This document shows positions 40,074 through 48,508 of a DNA stretch of 51,513 bases, piece by piece. The translations under genes were made by a program, and so were the position numbers. Source of the stretch: CAYZHV01 sp964478055 (lineage in GTDB: Bacteria; Spirochaetota; Spirochaetia; DSM-27196; Alkalispirochaetaceae); assembly GCA_964478055.1 (NCBI GenBank), contig CAYZHV010000003.1, forward strand, positions 1 through 51,513, given 5' to 3'. A model generated the notes under the pieces. The model ran no database searches. It was not told where the DNA came from and saw nothing but the letters and a program-made list of their open reading frames with translations. How positions within the stretch are numbered: the first letter of the stretch is position 1; each line of letters begins with the position of its first letter.

Positions 40074-41165
40074 TTACCGTTTCGTGAGGGGCAGAACCTC
40101 ATCTCGCATAATCGATACAAACCGGTCCGGCTGCTGGTAGCAGCCGTTGTGTCCCCCCAGTTCCAGCCAGTGGAAGCTCTTCTCGGGAGCTTCGACCTCC
40201 TGGAAGTATCGGTGGGCGATATCCTGCACGCAGGTATAGTCATACCGACCGTGGACGAGAATTAGGGGCACCTCCAGCCGGGGGATCTCCTCTTCGAAGT
40301 CGAGGTCCCGCAACTGCGGGTAGATGTAGTTGACTCCGTCGAGGACGCTCCGAATGAGCCGCACCGAATCCAGAAGGGTGTATTCCGTCGGGTGGATGAA
40401 GCTCCAGAACGATGGCTCAGAACTGCCCGGGGCTCTCGGAGAGAGAACCGAGAGCTTCTGAAAGAGACGGACATAATAACCCTTTTGTTCTACCGAGTAG
40501 GGTGGGGGGCCTTGCTCCTCGAGGCGAGCAACGAGCCGTTCTTCTCCCCGGGCCCGTGCCTCCCGCAGGACCAGCTCATATCCGAGAAGGTCGTTCTCCC
40601 CAGCGTTTACTTGCTGCCCTACCCCCACATAGGCGTGGTAGAGATCCGGTCGTGCGGCGGCGGCCCTGAGGCCAATTATCGAGCCCCAGCTGTGTCCGAC
40701 CAGTACGATTCGCCTCTTTTTGAATCGGTCGGCGAGATACTCCGAGAGGAGTATGGTCTGTTCGACGAAACGGTTGGGAGTGAGAGATCGAATATCGCTC
40801 CATCTCGCGGACTTACCCGAGCCGGGTTGCTCCCAGTTCACCAAAACGAAGTCCTGCTCCAGGGCGCCGAGATACTCCCGGGTCCAGCCTATCTCGGAGC
40901 CCCCGGGCCCTCCGGCGAGCCAGAGCAGAACCGGTGCGTGTCGGTTCTCGCCACGGATGACGATCCACTGCTCGATGCCATCCAGTCTGATGCGCTCCAT
41001 GGAGGCGACGCTCCCGGGGAGTTCCTCGCCATCAGCACCGGTGATCTTCGGTGTCTGAGCGCAGGAAACGGTAAGAAGTGCAAGCAGAATAGTGACGGTC
41101 CATCGAACCGAAGGTAGGACCGGAGGGGTTCCGGTCGGCGGTCTATTGGTTGCTGTTCCTTTCAT
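40074..41165 (-). CDS. Alpha/beta hydrolase lipoprotein, proline iminopeptidase-like
   Basis: 363 residues from ATG 41165 (in-frame ATGs at 41186 and 41225 are alternatives). The lipobox LTVSC makes Cys35 the acylated residue. Oxyanion motif LWLAGGPGGSEIG, nucleophile elbow LVGHSWGSIIGL, acid in LVHGRYDYTC and His in LELGGHNGCY give a complete triad, so an active peptidase or esterase is likely. The cap domain lies between about 165 and 290. Exported location suggests peptide or lipid degradation in the envelope. Confidence 0.85.
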   Translation of the reverse strand: MKGTATNRPPTGTPPVLPSVRWTVTILLALLTVSCAQTPKITGADGEELPGSVASMERIRLDGIEQWIVIRGENRHAPVLLWLAGGPGGSEIGWTREYLGALEQDFVLVNWEQPGSGKSARWSDIRSLTPNRFVEQTILLSEYLADRFKKRRIVLVGHSWGSIIGLRAAAARPDLYHAYVGVGQQVNAGENDLLGYELVLREARARGEERLVARLEEQGPPPYSVEQKGYYVRLFQKLSVLSPRAPGSSEPSFWSFIHPTEYTLLDSVRLIRSVLDGVNYIYPQLRDLDFEEEIPRLEVPLILVHGRYDYTCVQDIAHRYFQEVEAPEKSFHWLELGGHNGCYQQPDRFVSIMRDEVLPLTKR

Positions 41166-41312
41166 GCCACCGATAGTTATCCCCATCGCGGCCCTTGGCC
41201 ATTCGTATTCCGTATGAAATCCCATCTTTCGGGGTGCTAGGACATTCTTACTAGGTCCGTGGGCCCGTGCAGGTCCCCCTGGGTGGGGCCTGCCGCAGGG
41301 GCCTATCCGGTG

Positions 41313-42239
41313 CTACTCCCGGTAGCCCGAAACGATCCTGAGAAGCTCCACTCTGCTTCTTGCTCCGGTCTTTTTGAAAATGTTGTAAACATGGGTTCTC
41401 GCAGTGGCGAAGGAGACGTTCATCTCACTGGCGATCTCCTTGTTGCTCAGTCCATGGGAGATCAACTCCACCACCTCCGCCTCGCGAGGGGAAATGCCGA
41501 ACTCCTTGAGAAATCCGTCGCTCACCCTTCCTTCCTCCAGGAGAGCCGTCGGCATGGTGAGGTAACGGATAAAGGCCGCCAGGGCAAGGATGTTCCAGCC
41601 AAAGAAGAGCAGGAAGTCCAGAGGCACCGTCGGGTCCCCGCCGGATCCGAGCCACATCACCGCAAGAGAACCGAGGGCCGCTACGGGGGCGAAAACAACC
41701 ATGAGCCGCCCCAAGCCGCGCAGCATGAAGGCTACCGTCTCGTGGACGGCGACTGCGGCGCCGTGCAGAAAAGCGTAGCCGCCGTAGCCCACATAGAGCG
41801 AGCCGGCCACGACAAAGAGAAAGGAGAGTAGCGACTCGCCAGAAGGGGAGTCGGGACGAAGAGCCGGAAAGACCATAAGCGCCGGGGCGAGGAGTAGGTA
41901 CCCAAGGATCAGGGGCGCGGAGAAGAGGATTGCTCGTGCGAGGCCGCCCTGAGGCCAGGCTCGGAGAATACAGACAAAGAGAAGAGCGTAAATAAGAATG
42001 GCGAGCAGATAGGTCGCGGTATCGAGGATCTCCCCCAGGGGCAAGGGATAGAGAATGATCCGCTCGAGGTAGTAGAGCACCAGCGCCAAGAGAAGCCAGA
42101 CCGTAAAAGCAGAAATGACAGCGACGAACCAGCCGAGAAGAGGTGCGCCGATCCGTCGGTAAAGAATCGCGGTCACCGTCACCCCCGCAAAGCCGGAAGA
42201 AAGCAGAAGAAAGTAGACAAAGAGGGTAACGTGCTCCAC
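41313..42239 (-). CDS. Membrane-integrated LuxR-type transcriptional regulator
   Basis: 308 residues. About seven membrane helices fill residues 1-225, with no recognised sensor domain, and a LuxR/GerE helix-turn-helix occupies about 243-300 (FGISPREAEVVELISHGLSN then KEIASEMNVSFATARTHVYN). It presumably senses a membrane or lipid signal and binds DNA while in the membrane. Start is GTG 42239 with TACTAT 7 bases upstream and TTTACA 18 bases before that. Target genes unknown; the beta-barrel gene 103 bp away is one candidate. Confidence 0.85.
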   Translation of the reverse strand: MEHVTLFVYFLLLSSGFAGVTVTAILYRRIGAPLLGWFVAVISAFTVWLLLALVLYYLERIILYPLPLGEILDTATYLLAILIYALLFVCILRAWPQGGLARAILFSAPLILGYLLLAPALMVFPALRPDSPSGESLLSFLFVVAGSLYVGYGGYAFLHGAAVAVHETVAFMLRGLGRLMVVFAPVAALGSLAVMWLGSGGDPTVPLDFLLFFGWNILALAAFIRYLTMPTALLEEGRVSDGFLKEFGISPREAEVVELISHGLSNKEIASEMNVSFATARTHVYNIFKKTGARSRVELLRIVSGYRE

Positions 42240-42246
42240 GCAGGTG

Positions 42247-42276
42247 ATAGTACTCGGGCTCTCGATGAACTGTAAA
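42247..42276 (-). promoter_or_regulatory. Promoter of the membrane LuxR gene, leaderless geometry
   Basis: Minus strand: TTTACA (42276-42271), 18-bp spacer, TACTAT (42252-42247), seven bases, GTG 42239. Five of six -35 bases match the consensus; there is no ribosome site. Confidence 0.65.
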
Positions 42277-42341
42277 CCGGCGCACCGAAGAACCGGAGTG
42301 GGCGGACCTCGCTCCCTGGGGAGCGGGCCCGCGAGATACGG

Positions 42342-42932
42342 TTAGAAACGATAGGCGATGCCGACTCGTCCCCAGGGACCGGTGAGCTCGTCCTTTTCGG
42401 CGAGATCCGTCCGCAGGGGACTGGTGCCCTGATAGCCACCGGAGAGGGTCGCTACGTAGCGCGCTCCGAGAAAGAACCGAGACTCGAGGCCAATCGAGTA
42501 GTAGGCGTAGGTGAGAGCGTCGATTGTCTCTTCGGTCCAGCGAAGCTCCTCGGCGTACTCCCGATCGTACCGATAGAGCAGAGTGCCGCTTCCGGATTCT
42601 ATTGGTAGGGCAAGTTCCATCCACTCGGTGACGGCGAGTTTTGGACGGAGAAGGAGCGCACCATACCCGCTTTCGAGATGGTAGCTTCGCCCCAGCTCAT
42701 CCTCGGGGTGCTCCCCGGTCTTGGAGAAGGCGGCAAGGGAGAGCCCCAGATCGAGCCATTGGCTCACCTCTCGGGTGACCGTGACTCCAAGAGAAGCCAT
42801 CCCGTCACCGGCTCCGCTGCCACCACCGATAACCACTCCCGCAGCCCAGGGCCGGGCCTCCGCTTCTTCTGCAACCCCCATGGCGATGCCAACTAGCAGC
42901 AGTAGCGCAGCTGCAATGCTCAGTTTTTTCAT
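42342..42932 (-). CDS. Small outer-membrane beta-barrel-like protein
   Basis: 196 residues: signal peptide MKKLSIAAALLLLVGIAMG followed by alternating beta strands (GVTVTREVSQWLDLGLSLAA, YGALLLRPKLAVTEWMELAL, SIGLESRFFLGARYVATL) and a C-terminal GIAYRF, the aromatic-ended strand recognised by the barrel assembly machinery. About eight strands. GGAGG 5 bases before ATG 42932. The upstream region has several dyads, so it is probably regulated. Ligand or role unknown. Confidence 0.8.
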   Translation of the reverse strand: MKKLSIAAALLLLVGIAMGVAEEAEARPWAAGVVIGGGSGAGDGMASLGVTVTREVSQWLDLGLSLAAFSKTGEHPEDELGRSYHLESGYGALLLRPKLAVTEWMELALPIESGSGTLLYRYDREYAEELRWTEETIDALTYAYYSIGLESRFFLGARYVATLSGGYQGTSPLRTDLAEKDELTGPWGRVGIAYRF

Positions 42933-42949
42933 AGAAACCTCCAGTCAGT

Positions 42950-43025
42950 GTTGATACCCGTTCAACCACTGAGGTGGAGCATGGCGGTATCGGAATTGAT
43001 ACTGAATTGAGCGTTTCGTACGAAA
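42950..43025. promoter_or_regulatory. Cluster of inverted repeats upstream of the beta-barrel gene
   Basis: GTTGA-N7-TCAAC (42950-42966), GTATC-N6-GATAC (42987-43002) and the perfect palindrome TTTCGTACGAAA (43014-43025) lie within 80 bp of the gene start. The GATAC half-site recurs at 42953. These look like operators for one or more dimeric regulators. Confidence 0.5.
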
Positions 43026-43085
43026 GTATGAGTGCCCGAGGGTAGGCTGGGGCGAGGGCGCCCTAGAAACGTCGCTCCCGGGGGC

Positions 43086-44486
43086 CTACCCCATCTCCAT
43101 GGTGGCGATCTCCGGAGAGGGCTCGGTAACGTTGTTGACCCAGCGCCCGGAGAGCACCCGGGGAAGTCCAAAGAGGAGCTTACCCACCTCCTCGCTGTTG
43201 TGGATCAGATAGACCAGGTGCACCGGAAGACCGAGAACGAGGCCGAAGTAGAAAGCGGAGGTGACGCCGAAGATCCAGAGCATCCCGACGTCGAGAAAGA
43301 GGCCGTAGGTGGTGTCGCCCCCTCCCCGAAGGATTCCGACGATGATGTGCATGTTCGTCACCTTTGCAATGATCGTAAAGGAAAAGAAGCGCAGCAGAGA
43401 GGTTATCATCCCTTTTACCTCCGGAGAGACCGCAAAAATGTTCGGGATAACCGGGGAGAGAAGAAAGACCACACCCCCGAAGAACGCCGCGGTCACCGGC
43501 GCCAGGAGGATGAGGGAGCGCCCGATTGAGGCGGCCCGCTCTTCGTCCCCTTCGCCGATGGCGTTGCCGATGATAACCGCCGCGGCGTTTCCGGTTCCGG
43601 CAAAAAAGACAAACGCTAAGCGGCTGACGATCTCCGAGATGTTGTACGCCGCGAGCTCCGGAGTCCCCATCCGAGCGTACACAACTGTGTACATGGTGAA
43701 TCCCACGGACCAGCCGATCTCATTGAGAATCACCGGGGCGGCCCTTCTCAAGAAGCGTTTGAAAAAGGTGCGATCGAAGTCCGCGAGCTCCGACAACCTC
43801 GCCGCCAGGGGCCCCCGCCGCCGGTAAATCACAAAGAGCATGATCCCCATCTCCAGAGTCCGGGCAATCGCCGTGGAGATAGCGGCTCCTTTTACACCAA
43901 GCTCCGGAAATATCCAGATCCCGAAGATCAGAAAGTAGTTGAACAGGGAGTTGAGGGCTATGGAAATACCAGTAGCGATCAACGGAAGCCGGGTATCGCC
44001 GACGCTTCGCAGTACGTTGGCCAGGGTCATGCTGGCTGCGGTAAAGAGGTAACTGAGAGCCACGATCCTGAGGTAGTCGCTGCCGATACTGAGAACCGCC
44101 GGATCCGTGGAGTAGAGCGAAAGAAGGTGCCGCGGGAAGAAGACCCCCCCGAGAGAGAAGAGCCCCGCCCCGGCCAGACCGAGAGTGAGGGCGACGCCGA
44201 GGGCGCGACGAATATTGGCAACGTCCCGTTTACCCCAGAACTGGGAGGTAAAGACCGAAGCCCCGCTGCCTACGCCAAATAGAAAGAGCACCAGGAGAAA
44301 GTAGATCTGATTACCGAGAGCAACCGCTCCTATCTCCGCCTCGCCTAGCTGCCCCACCATGATCGTGTCGATCATATTGAGGGCGGTCATGAGCAGATGT
44401 TGCCCTGCGATAGGGAGGCCGAGCCAGAGCAGTTTGGGGACGAAGGAGAGATCCTCCAGAGTTGCTGTGTTGGAGTGGGGTTTCAT
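43086..44486 (-). CDS. MATE-family efflux transporter
   Basis: 466 residues, twelve membrane helices. N-lobe LLWLGLPIAGQHLLMTALNM then IDTIMVGQLG and C-lobe APVILNEIGWSVGFTMYTVV then YARMGTPELAAYNIS are paired repeats typical of MATE (NorM/DinF-like) sodium- or proton-driven drug exporters. Start ATG 44486 has promoter TTGCGG, 17 bp, TATGCT ending 11 bases upstream and no ribosome site. Divergent from the glycosyltransferase operon. Confidence 0.93.
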   Translation of the reverse strand: MKPHSNTATLEDLSFVPKLLWLGLPIAGQHLLMTALNMIDTIMVGQLGEAEIGAVALGNQIYFLLVLFLFGVGSGASVFTSQFWGKRDVANIRRALGVALTLGLAGAGLFSLGGVFFPRHLLSLYSTDPAVLSIGSDYLRIVALSYLFTAASMTLANVLRSVGDTRLPLIATGISIALNSLFNYFLIFGIWIFPELGVKGAAISTAIARTLEMGIMLFVIYRRRGPLAARLSELADFDRTFFKRFLRRAAPVILNEIGWSVGFTMYTVVYARMGTPELAAYNISEIVSRLAFVFFAGTGNAAAVIIGNAIGEGDEERAASIGRSLILLAPVTAAFFGGVVFLLSPVIPNIFAVSPEVKGMITSLLRFFSFTIIAKVTNMHIIVGILRGGGDTTYGLFLDVGMLWIFGVTSAFYFGLVLGLPVHLVYLIHNSEEVGKLLFGLPRVLSGRWVNNVTEPSPEIATMEMG

Positions 44487-44497
44487 GGTGAGGCGTG

Positions 44498-44526
44498 AGC
44501 ATAAACCGAAGCGTGGTTCCCCGCAA
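44498..44526 (-). promoter_or_regulatory. Promoter of the MATE gene, very short leader
   Basis: Minus strand: TTGCGG (44526-44521), 17-bp spacer, TATGCT (44503-44498), then 11 bases to ATG 44486. It predicts a leader of about 4 bases. Confidence 0.5.
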
Positions 44527-44560
44527 GCAGGGCGTGTCGCAGTTCCTTTTCGAGCAACCC

Positions 44561-44589
44561 TTGTTCCGATAGAGGGTGAATAGTAGGAT
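44561..44589 (+). promoter_or_regulatory. Possible promoter of the glycosyltransferase/ATP-grasp/ABC operon
   Basis: TTGTTC (44561-44566), 17-bp spacer, TAGGAT (44584-44589), eight bases before ATG 44598. The AGGA in TAGGAT could instead be a ribosome site, so the reading is ambiguous. Confidence 0.35.
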
Positions 44590-44597
44590 GAGCACCG

Positions 44598-45374
44598 ATG
44601 CCAGCGGTCGCCGTGGTTATTCCCTCACATAACGGCTCAGTGCAACTCAGCGCCCTCCTCCCAAAGCTCTGCGCGGTCCTTGCGGCTCTCGGAGAGTCCG
44701 AAGTGGTTGTCGTCGATGACGGAAGCAGTCCGACGGAGGCGGCGAGACTGCGAGAGCTGGCGGAGGGACACGACGGCGTCAGACTCGCTCGCCTCGAGGA
44801 GCGTAGCGGTCAAATCCACGCCACCCTCCGAGGGGTCTCCATCGCTGAGGGGGAGATCATAGTCACCATGGACGACGACGGCAGCCACCCTTCCGAGGTA
44901 ATCCCGAGAATGGTGGGGCTCCTTGAAAAAGATGCGGATCTCCAGCTCGTCTACGCGGCTCCTCGAGAGCCCTCGGGAGGTAAAGGGTGCCGGCGTCCTC
45001 TGGTCCGACGCGTCGGGACTGCCCTCAACAACCTACTCTTTCATCGCTTTCTGGGCCTTCCCCCGGATGTTCCGGTGAGCAGCTTTCGCGCTATCCGCCG
45101 GGACCTCGTTGTATGTGCCCTTTCTCGCCCGGGTCGCTACCCCTATCTCTCGGCTATGCTACTCAGCCTCGATCCCAAGGTGGCCGGCCTGCGCTACGTC
45201 CCCGAGCCCAAGGAAGAGCGCCAAGGTCCTAGCAGGTACGGGTTCTGGCGCCTTCTCTCGGTCTGGGTATCGCTTCTCCTCTTCTGGGGCCCCCTGGAGC
45301 CGGTAGGTCGACTACTCCGGCGCCCACGCTGGGTCGGCACGGAGCCTGCGTGCTCCGCTCGGAGGCTGCGGTGA
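44598..45374 (+). CDS. Family 2 glycosyltransferase
   Basis: 258 residues. GT-A fold: AVVIPSHNGSVQLSALLPKL at the start, VVVVDDGSSPTEA for the nucleotide site and TMDDDGSHPSEVIPRMVGLL for the metal-binding DxD. A possible single membrane segment near the C-terminus (LLSVWVSLLLFWG) resembles dolichyl-phosphate or undecaprenyl-phosphate sugar transferases, but shorter. First gene of a five-gene operon. Its stop overlaps the ATP-grasp GTG start (GTGA). Confidence 0.88.
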   Translation: MPAVAVVIPSHNGSVQLSALLPKLCAVLAALGESEVVVVDDGSSPTEAARLRELAEGHDGVRLARLEERSGQIHATLRGVSIAEGEIIVTMDDDGSHPSEVIPRMVGLLEKDADLQLVYAAPREPSGGKGCRRPLVRRVGTALNNLLFHRFLGLPPDVPVSSFRAIRRDLVVCALSRPGRYPYLSAMLLSLDPKVAGLRYVPEPKEERQGPSRYGFWRLLSVWVSLLLFWGPLEPVGRLLRRPRWVGTEPACSARRLR

Positions 45375-46672
45375 AAGGCTCTAAACCGGTTCTCATGATA
45401 CTTGGCGGTGGGAGCAGCCAGATGAGTGCTCTCCGAAGGGCCGGGGAGCTCGGATTCGAAGTGGTTCTGGCAGACCAGGATCCGGAAGCGCCGGGGCGAA
45501 GAGTCGCGCATCGCTTCGAGGAGGCTTCCACCTTTGATATCGAAGCGGTGACGGTGGCGGCGAGGCGTTCCGGGGCACAGGCGCTTCTGGCGGTCGGCTC
45601 GGACCAGCCGGTGTACACGGCGGCGGAAGTCTCACGCCGCCTCGGCCTGCCCTATCCCCTCTCACCGGAGCAGGCTCGGGGGGTAACCAACAAAGCGGAG
45701 ATGAAGCGGATCCTCCGGGCCGCAGGGGTGCCCCTGGTCCCGTGGGCCCTCCTTGGCGGTGATCCTTCCTGCTGGGGCAAGGAGGGATTAGACGCCCTTC
45801 GGACTCCCTGGGTCGTCAAGCCGGTGGATAGTCAGGGACAACGAGGAATCCGGATCGTGGAGTCGAGAGAGGAGCTCGCGACGCACCGGCCGGTGGCACT
45901 CTCCTTCTCCCGAGACGATCGGGTTCTCGTTGAAGAGTACTACCGCTCCGAGGAGGTTACCGTCAGCGGCTGGGCAAAACCGGGGACTGAGCCCCGTGAG
46001 GAGCCGGTGGAAATCTGGACTGTTACGGACCGAGTCACCTTCGACCCCTCAGTGTCGCTCGGTGTATGCCTGGCTCACCGGTATCCCTCTGAGGCAGCCC
46101 GAGGTCGAGAAGGGGAGATTCGCAGGATCACCGCCCGTATCGTTGCGGCTATGGGCCTCCGAGAGGTGCCGATCTACTTTCAGCTGCTGCTGGGAGAGCG
46201 CGGGGTTCTGGTAAACGAGGTGGCGTGCAGACTCGGCGGGGCCTACGAGGACCGCTCCGTTCCCTTGGTGACCGGAGTAGAAATTTTGGACGTTCAGCTC
46301 AACTGGTATCGGGACGCCCTTGGCCTTGGCTCGATCGAGCCCCCTCACCAACGACCAGCCTCTCGAGCCTTCGCGGTACCTCTGATCTTCGCTCGGCCCG
46401 GGACCGTTACCCGGCTGGTGGGCGCCGAGGAGCTGCAAGAAACCGACGGTATCGCGGAGTGTCGCTTCCTCTTGCCCCCAGGAACGCATATCGACCGGAT
46501 GAGCAACTCCACCCAGCGCATCGCCTACGCCGTTCTCCACGCCGATGACAAGGCGGGAATCAACAGCCTCGTGGACACTCTCTTCGATACCCTCCGAGCG
46601 GAGAACAGCGTCGGCGAGAACCTTCTCATCGACACTCGGGAAGAAACAAAACGTATCTTTGATGTAGAGTAA
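45371..46672 (+). CDS. ATP-grasp-domain ligase
   Basis: 433 residues. Start GTG 45371 is set by GGAGG 5 bases upstream; an in-frame GTG at 45350 lies before it. A pre-ATP-grasp Rossmann-like domain (VLMILGGGSSQMSALRRAGE) leads to an ATP-grasp core with VTNKAEMKRILRAAGVPLVP, the Lys segment TPWVVKPVDSQGQRGIRIV, the metal and ATP-binding VLVEEYYRSEEVTVSG, and LLGERGVLVNEVACRLGGAY near the end. Such enzymes ligate a carboxylate to an amine or thiol. Substrates unknown, but it sits between a glycosyltransferase and an uptake system, so it may modify the imported compound. Confidence 0.85.
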   Translation: MKGSKPVLMILGGGSSQMSALRRAGELGFEVVLADQDPEAPGRRVAHRFEEASTFDIEAVTVAARRSGAQALLAVGSDQPVYTAAEVSRRLGLPYPLSPEQARGVTNKAEMKRILRAAGVPLVPWALLGGDPSCWGKEGLDALRTPWVVKPVDSQGQRGIRIVESREELATHRPVALSFSRDDRVLVEEYYRSEEVTVSGWAKPGTEPREEPVEIWTVTDRVTFDPSVSLGVCLAHRYPSEAARGREGEIRRITARIVAAMGLREVPIYFQLLLGERGVLVNEVACRLGGAYEDRSVPLVTGVEILDVQLNWYRDALGLGSIEPPHQRPASRAFAVPLIFARPGTVTRLVGAEELQETDGIAECRFLLPPGTHIDRMSNSTQRIAYAVLHADDKAGINSLVDTLFDTLRAENSVGENLLIDTREETKRIFDVE

Positions 46673-46677
46673 GGCGT

Positions 46678-47697
46678 ATGCGACTCCTCCTTTCACTTCT
46701 CTTAGCGTTTCTGCTCACCGGTTGTCCCGGCGAGGAATCGCGCCCTGACTCCTCGGAATCCGCGGACTCAGATTCTGGGGCGTCCCTTGAGCTGCGAATC
46801 GCTGAGCAGCACGGGCTCGCCTATCTTCCCCTGGCGATCATGCAGATTACCGGACTCCTCGATGAGGAACTCGCCGAAGTGGGCGCCGGGAAGGCGGAGT
46901 GGGTACGAACCGGAAACGCGACAATGATCAGGGAGGCTATGCTCAGCGGCAGGCTCGATATCGGGTTTATGGGGATTCCTCCCTTTCTTATCGGGGTGGA
47001 TCAGCAAACCGGCTGGCGGCTAATCAGTGGCCTTTCCGAGACGCCTTTGGGCCTGGTCACAACGAGACAGGGATACCGGGAACTCGGCGATATCGGGCCG
47101 CGAGACCGGATCGCCCTTCCGCAGCCGGGTAGCATTCAGCACATTCTGCTCGCCATGGCCGCGGATCGCAGATTCGGTGAACCGAAACGGTTCGACGACC
47201 AGCTGGTGAGCATGGGACACCCTGAGGGGCTCACGGCCCTCCTGGCGGGACGGGACGTGGCGGCACACTTCACCTCGCCCCCCTATCTCTTTCAGGCTTT
47301 GGATCATCCGGAAGCGACACTCCTGCTGAGCGGGGAGGAAGCCTTCGGCGGACGCTTTACCTTCATTGTTGGAGTGACAGCTCCGGGGTGGGAGGAGGCT
47401 CCCGGAAACGGAAAGGTTCTAGAAGCGTTCTTTCGCGCTCTCGAGCGGGCGCTCGAGGCGGCGCTTAGCGTACAGGAGAGAATCACGGAGGATGAAGGGT
47501 CCTCCTCGGAGCTAATAAGAGAGCTGAGCGTCTTCTACGACCTCGAAGAATCGACTCTCCGTAGGCAGCTCTCTTACCCCGGGATGGTCTACACCCGAGA
47601 GATCTACGGAGTCGAAACGTTTATCGAGCGGATGGACCGTTACGGCTATATAGACGCGGTCTCGCTTCCCGAGTACCGGAGTTCCATCCTTGAATAG
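46678..47697 (+). CDS. NMT1/NitT-TauT-type ABC substrate-binding lipoprotein
   Basis: 339 residues. Lipobox LLTGC (Cys16), then an acidic Ser-rich linker. The periplasmic binding fold is the NMT1/SsuA type: LRIAEQHGLAYLPLAIMQIT, SGRLDIGFMGIPPFLIGV and ALPQPGSIQHILLAMAADRR. The family binds nitrate, sulfonates, thiamine precursors or similar small molecules; no residue decides which. Five bases after the ATP-grasp stop; partner of the permease and ATPase that follow. Confidence 0.88.
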   Translation: MRLLLSLLLAFLLTGCPGEESRPDSSESADSDSGASLELRIAEQHGLAYLPLAIMQITGLLDEELAEVGAGKAEWVRTGNATMIREAMLSGRLDIGFMGIPPFLIGVDQQTGWRLISGLSETPLGLVTTRQGYRELGDIGPRDRIALPQPGSIQHILLAMAADRRFGEPKRFDDQLVSMGHPEGLTALLAGRDVAAHFTSPPYLFQALDHPEATLLLSGEEAFGGRFTFIVGVTAPGWEEAPGNGKVLEAFFRALERALEAALSVQERITEDEGSSSELIRELSVFYDLEESTLRRQLSYPGMVYTREIYGVETFIERMDRYGYIDAVSLPEYRSSILE

Positions 47698-48508
47698 GCG
47701 CTCTCCTCGGCGCACCGTTGCCGGACGTCTCGGAAAGGGCCGCGGTGATCGCTTCGCCGGTTGGGTTCTGGTGCTTACCGCCCTCCCTCTTTGGGAGTTG
47801 TTGCGTCGCCTCGCCGATGTCTCCCCACTGCTTATGCCGCCGTTGCGAGAGATTCTCCTCGCCCTCCTCAGAGCGGCGTGGTCCGGGGAGCTCCTCGGAC
47901 AGGTCGCGGTCTCCCTGGCGGTCATTCTAACCGGCGCCGGCTTAGCTCTCCTCCTGGCGTTCCTGGCGGTCCTCGCCGCCGGGTCATCCAAGGTGGTGGA
48001 AGCGGCGATCGAGATCCTCGGTTCTCTCCTTCATCCGCTGCCGGGGATCGTGCTTCTACCGGTGATCGTCCTCTGGTTCGGGATCGGCCCCGCGGCGGTG
48101 CTCGTTGTAATCATCCACAGTGTCTTCTGGCCGGTACTCACGAATCTCCAAGCCGGGTACCGCAGTATTCCTCCGACCTGGTCGATGGTGGCGCAGAACT
48201 ATCGAGTCACCGGGGCGGGCTATCTCTTTCGGATCGCCCTGCCGGCGACCTCTCCCTATCTCCTGGCAGGCCTGCGAATCGCCTGGGCCAGGGCGTGGCG
48301 CGCCTTGATTAGCGCGGAGATGCTCTTTGGCGCCGTCGCCGCCGCCGGCGGCCTGGGATGGTTCGTACACAGCCGGCGGGTCTTTATGGACACTCCCGGA
48401 CTCTTTGCGGGGATCCTCACGGTAATGTGCGTGGGTAGTCTTGTGGAGAGTGTCTTTTTTACGACTTTGGAAGCGCGCACCGTCCGCCGGTGGGGGATGA
48501 GCACATGA
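47690..48508 (+). CDS. NitT/TauT-type ABC transporter permease
   Basis: 272 residues, six membrane helices. The EAA loop is NLQAGYRSIPPTWSMVAQNY followed by RVTGAGYLFRIALPATSPYL, and GLRIAWARAWRALISAEML is the family's next helix. Start is TTG 47690, overlapping the binding-protein stop by 8 bp; other starts would shorten the basic N-terminus. The stop overlaps the ATPase ATG (ATGA). Confidence 0.9.
   Translation: MNRRSPRRTVAGRLGKGRGDRFAGWVLVLTALPLWELLRRLADVSPLLMPPLREILLALLRAAWSGELLGQVAVSLAVILTGAGLALLLAFLAVLAAGSSKVVEAAIEILGSLLHPLPGIVLLPVIVLWFGIGPAAVLVVIIHSVFWPVLTNLQAGYRSIPPTWSMVAQNYRVTGAGYLFRIALPATSPYLLAGLRIAWARAWRALISAEMLFGAVAAAGGLGWFVHSRRVFMDTPGLFAGILTVMCVGSLVESVFFTTLEARTVRRWGMST

Noticed and set aside
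41236..41290. Terminator between the LuxR gene and the hydrolase gene
   Set aside because: GC-rich partial inverted repeats are present but no T-run follows on either strand.
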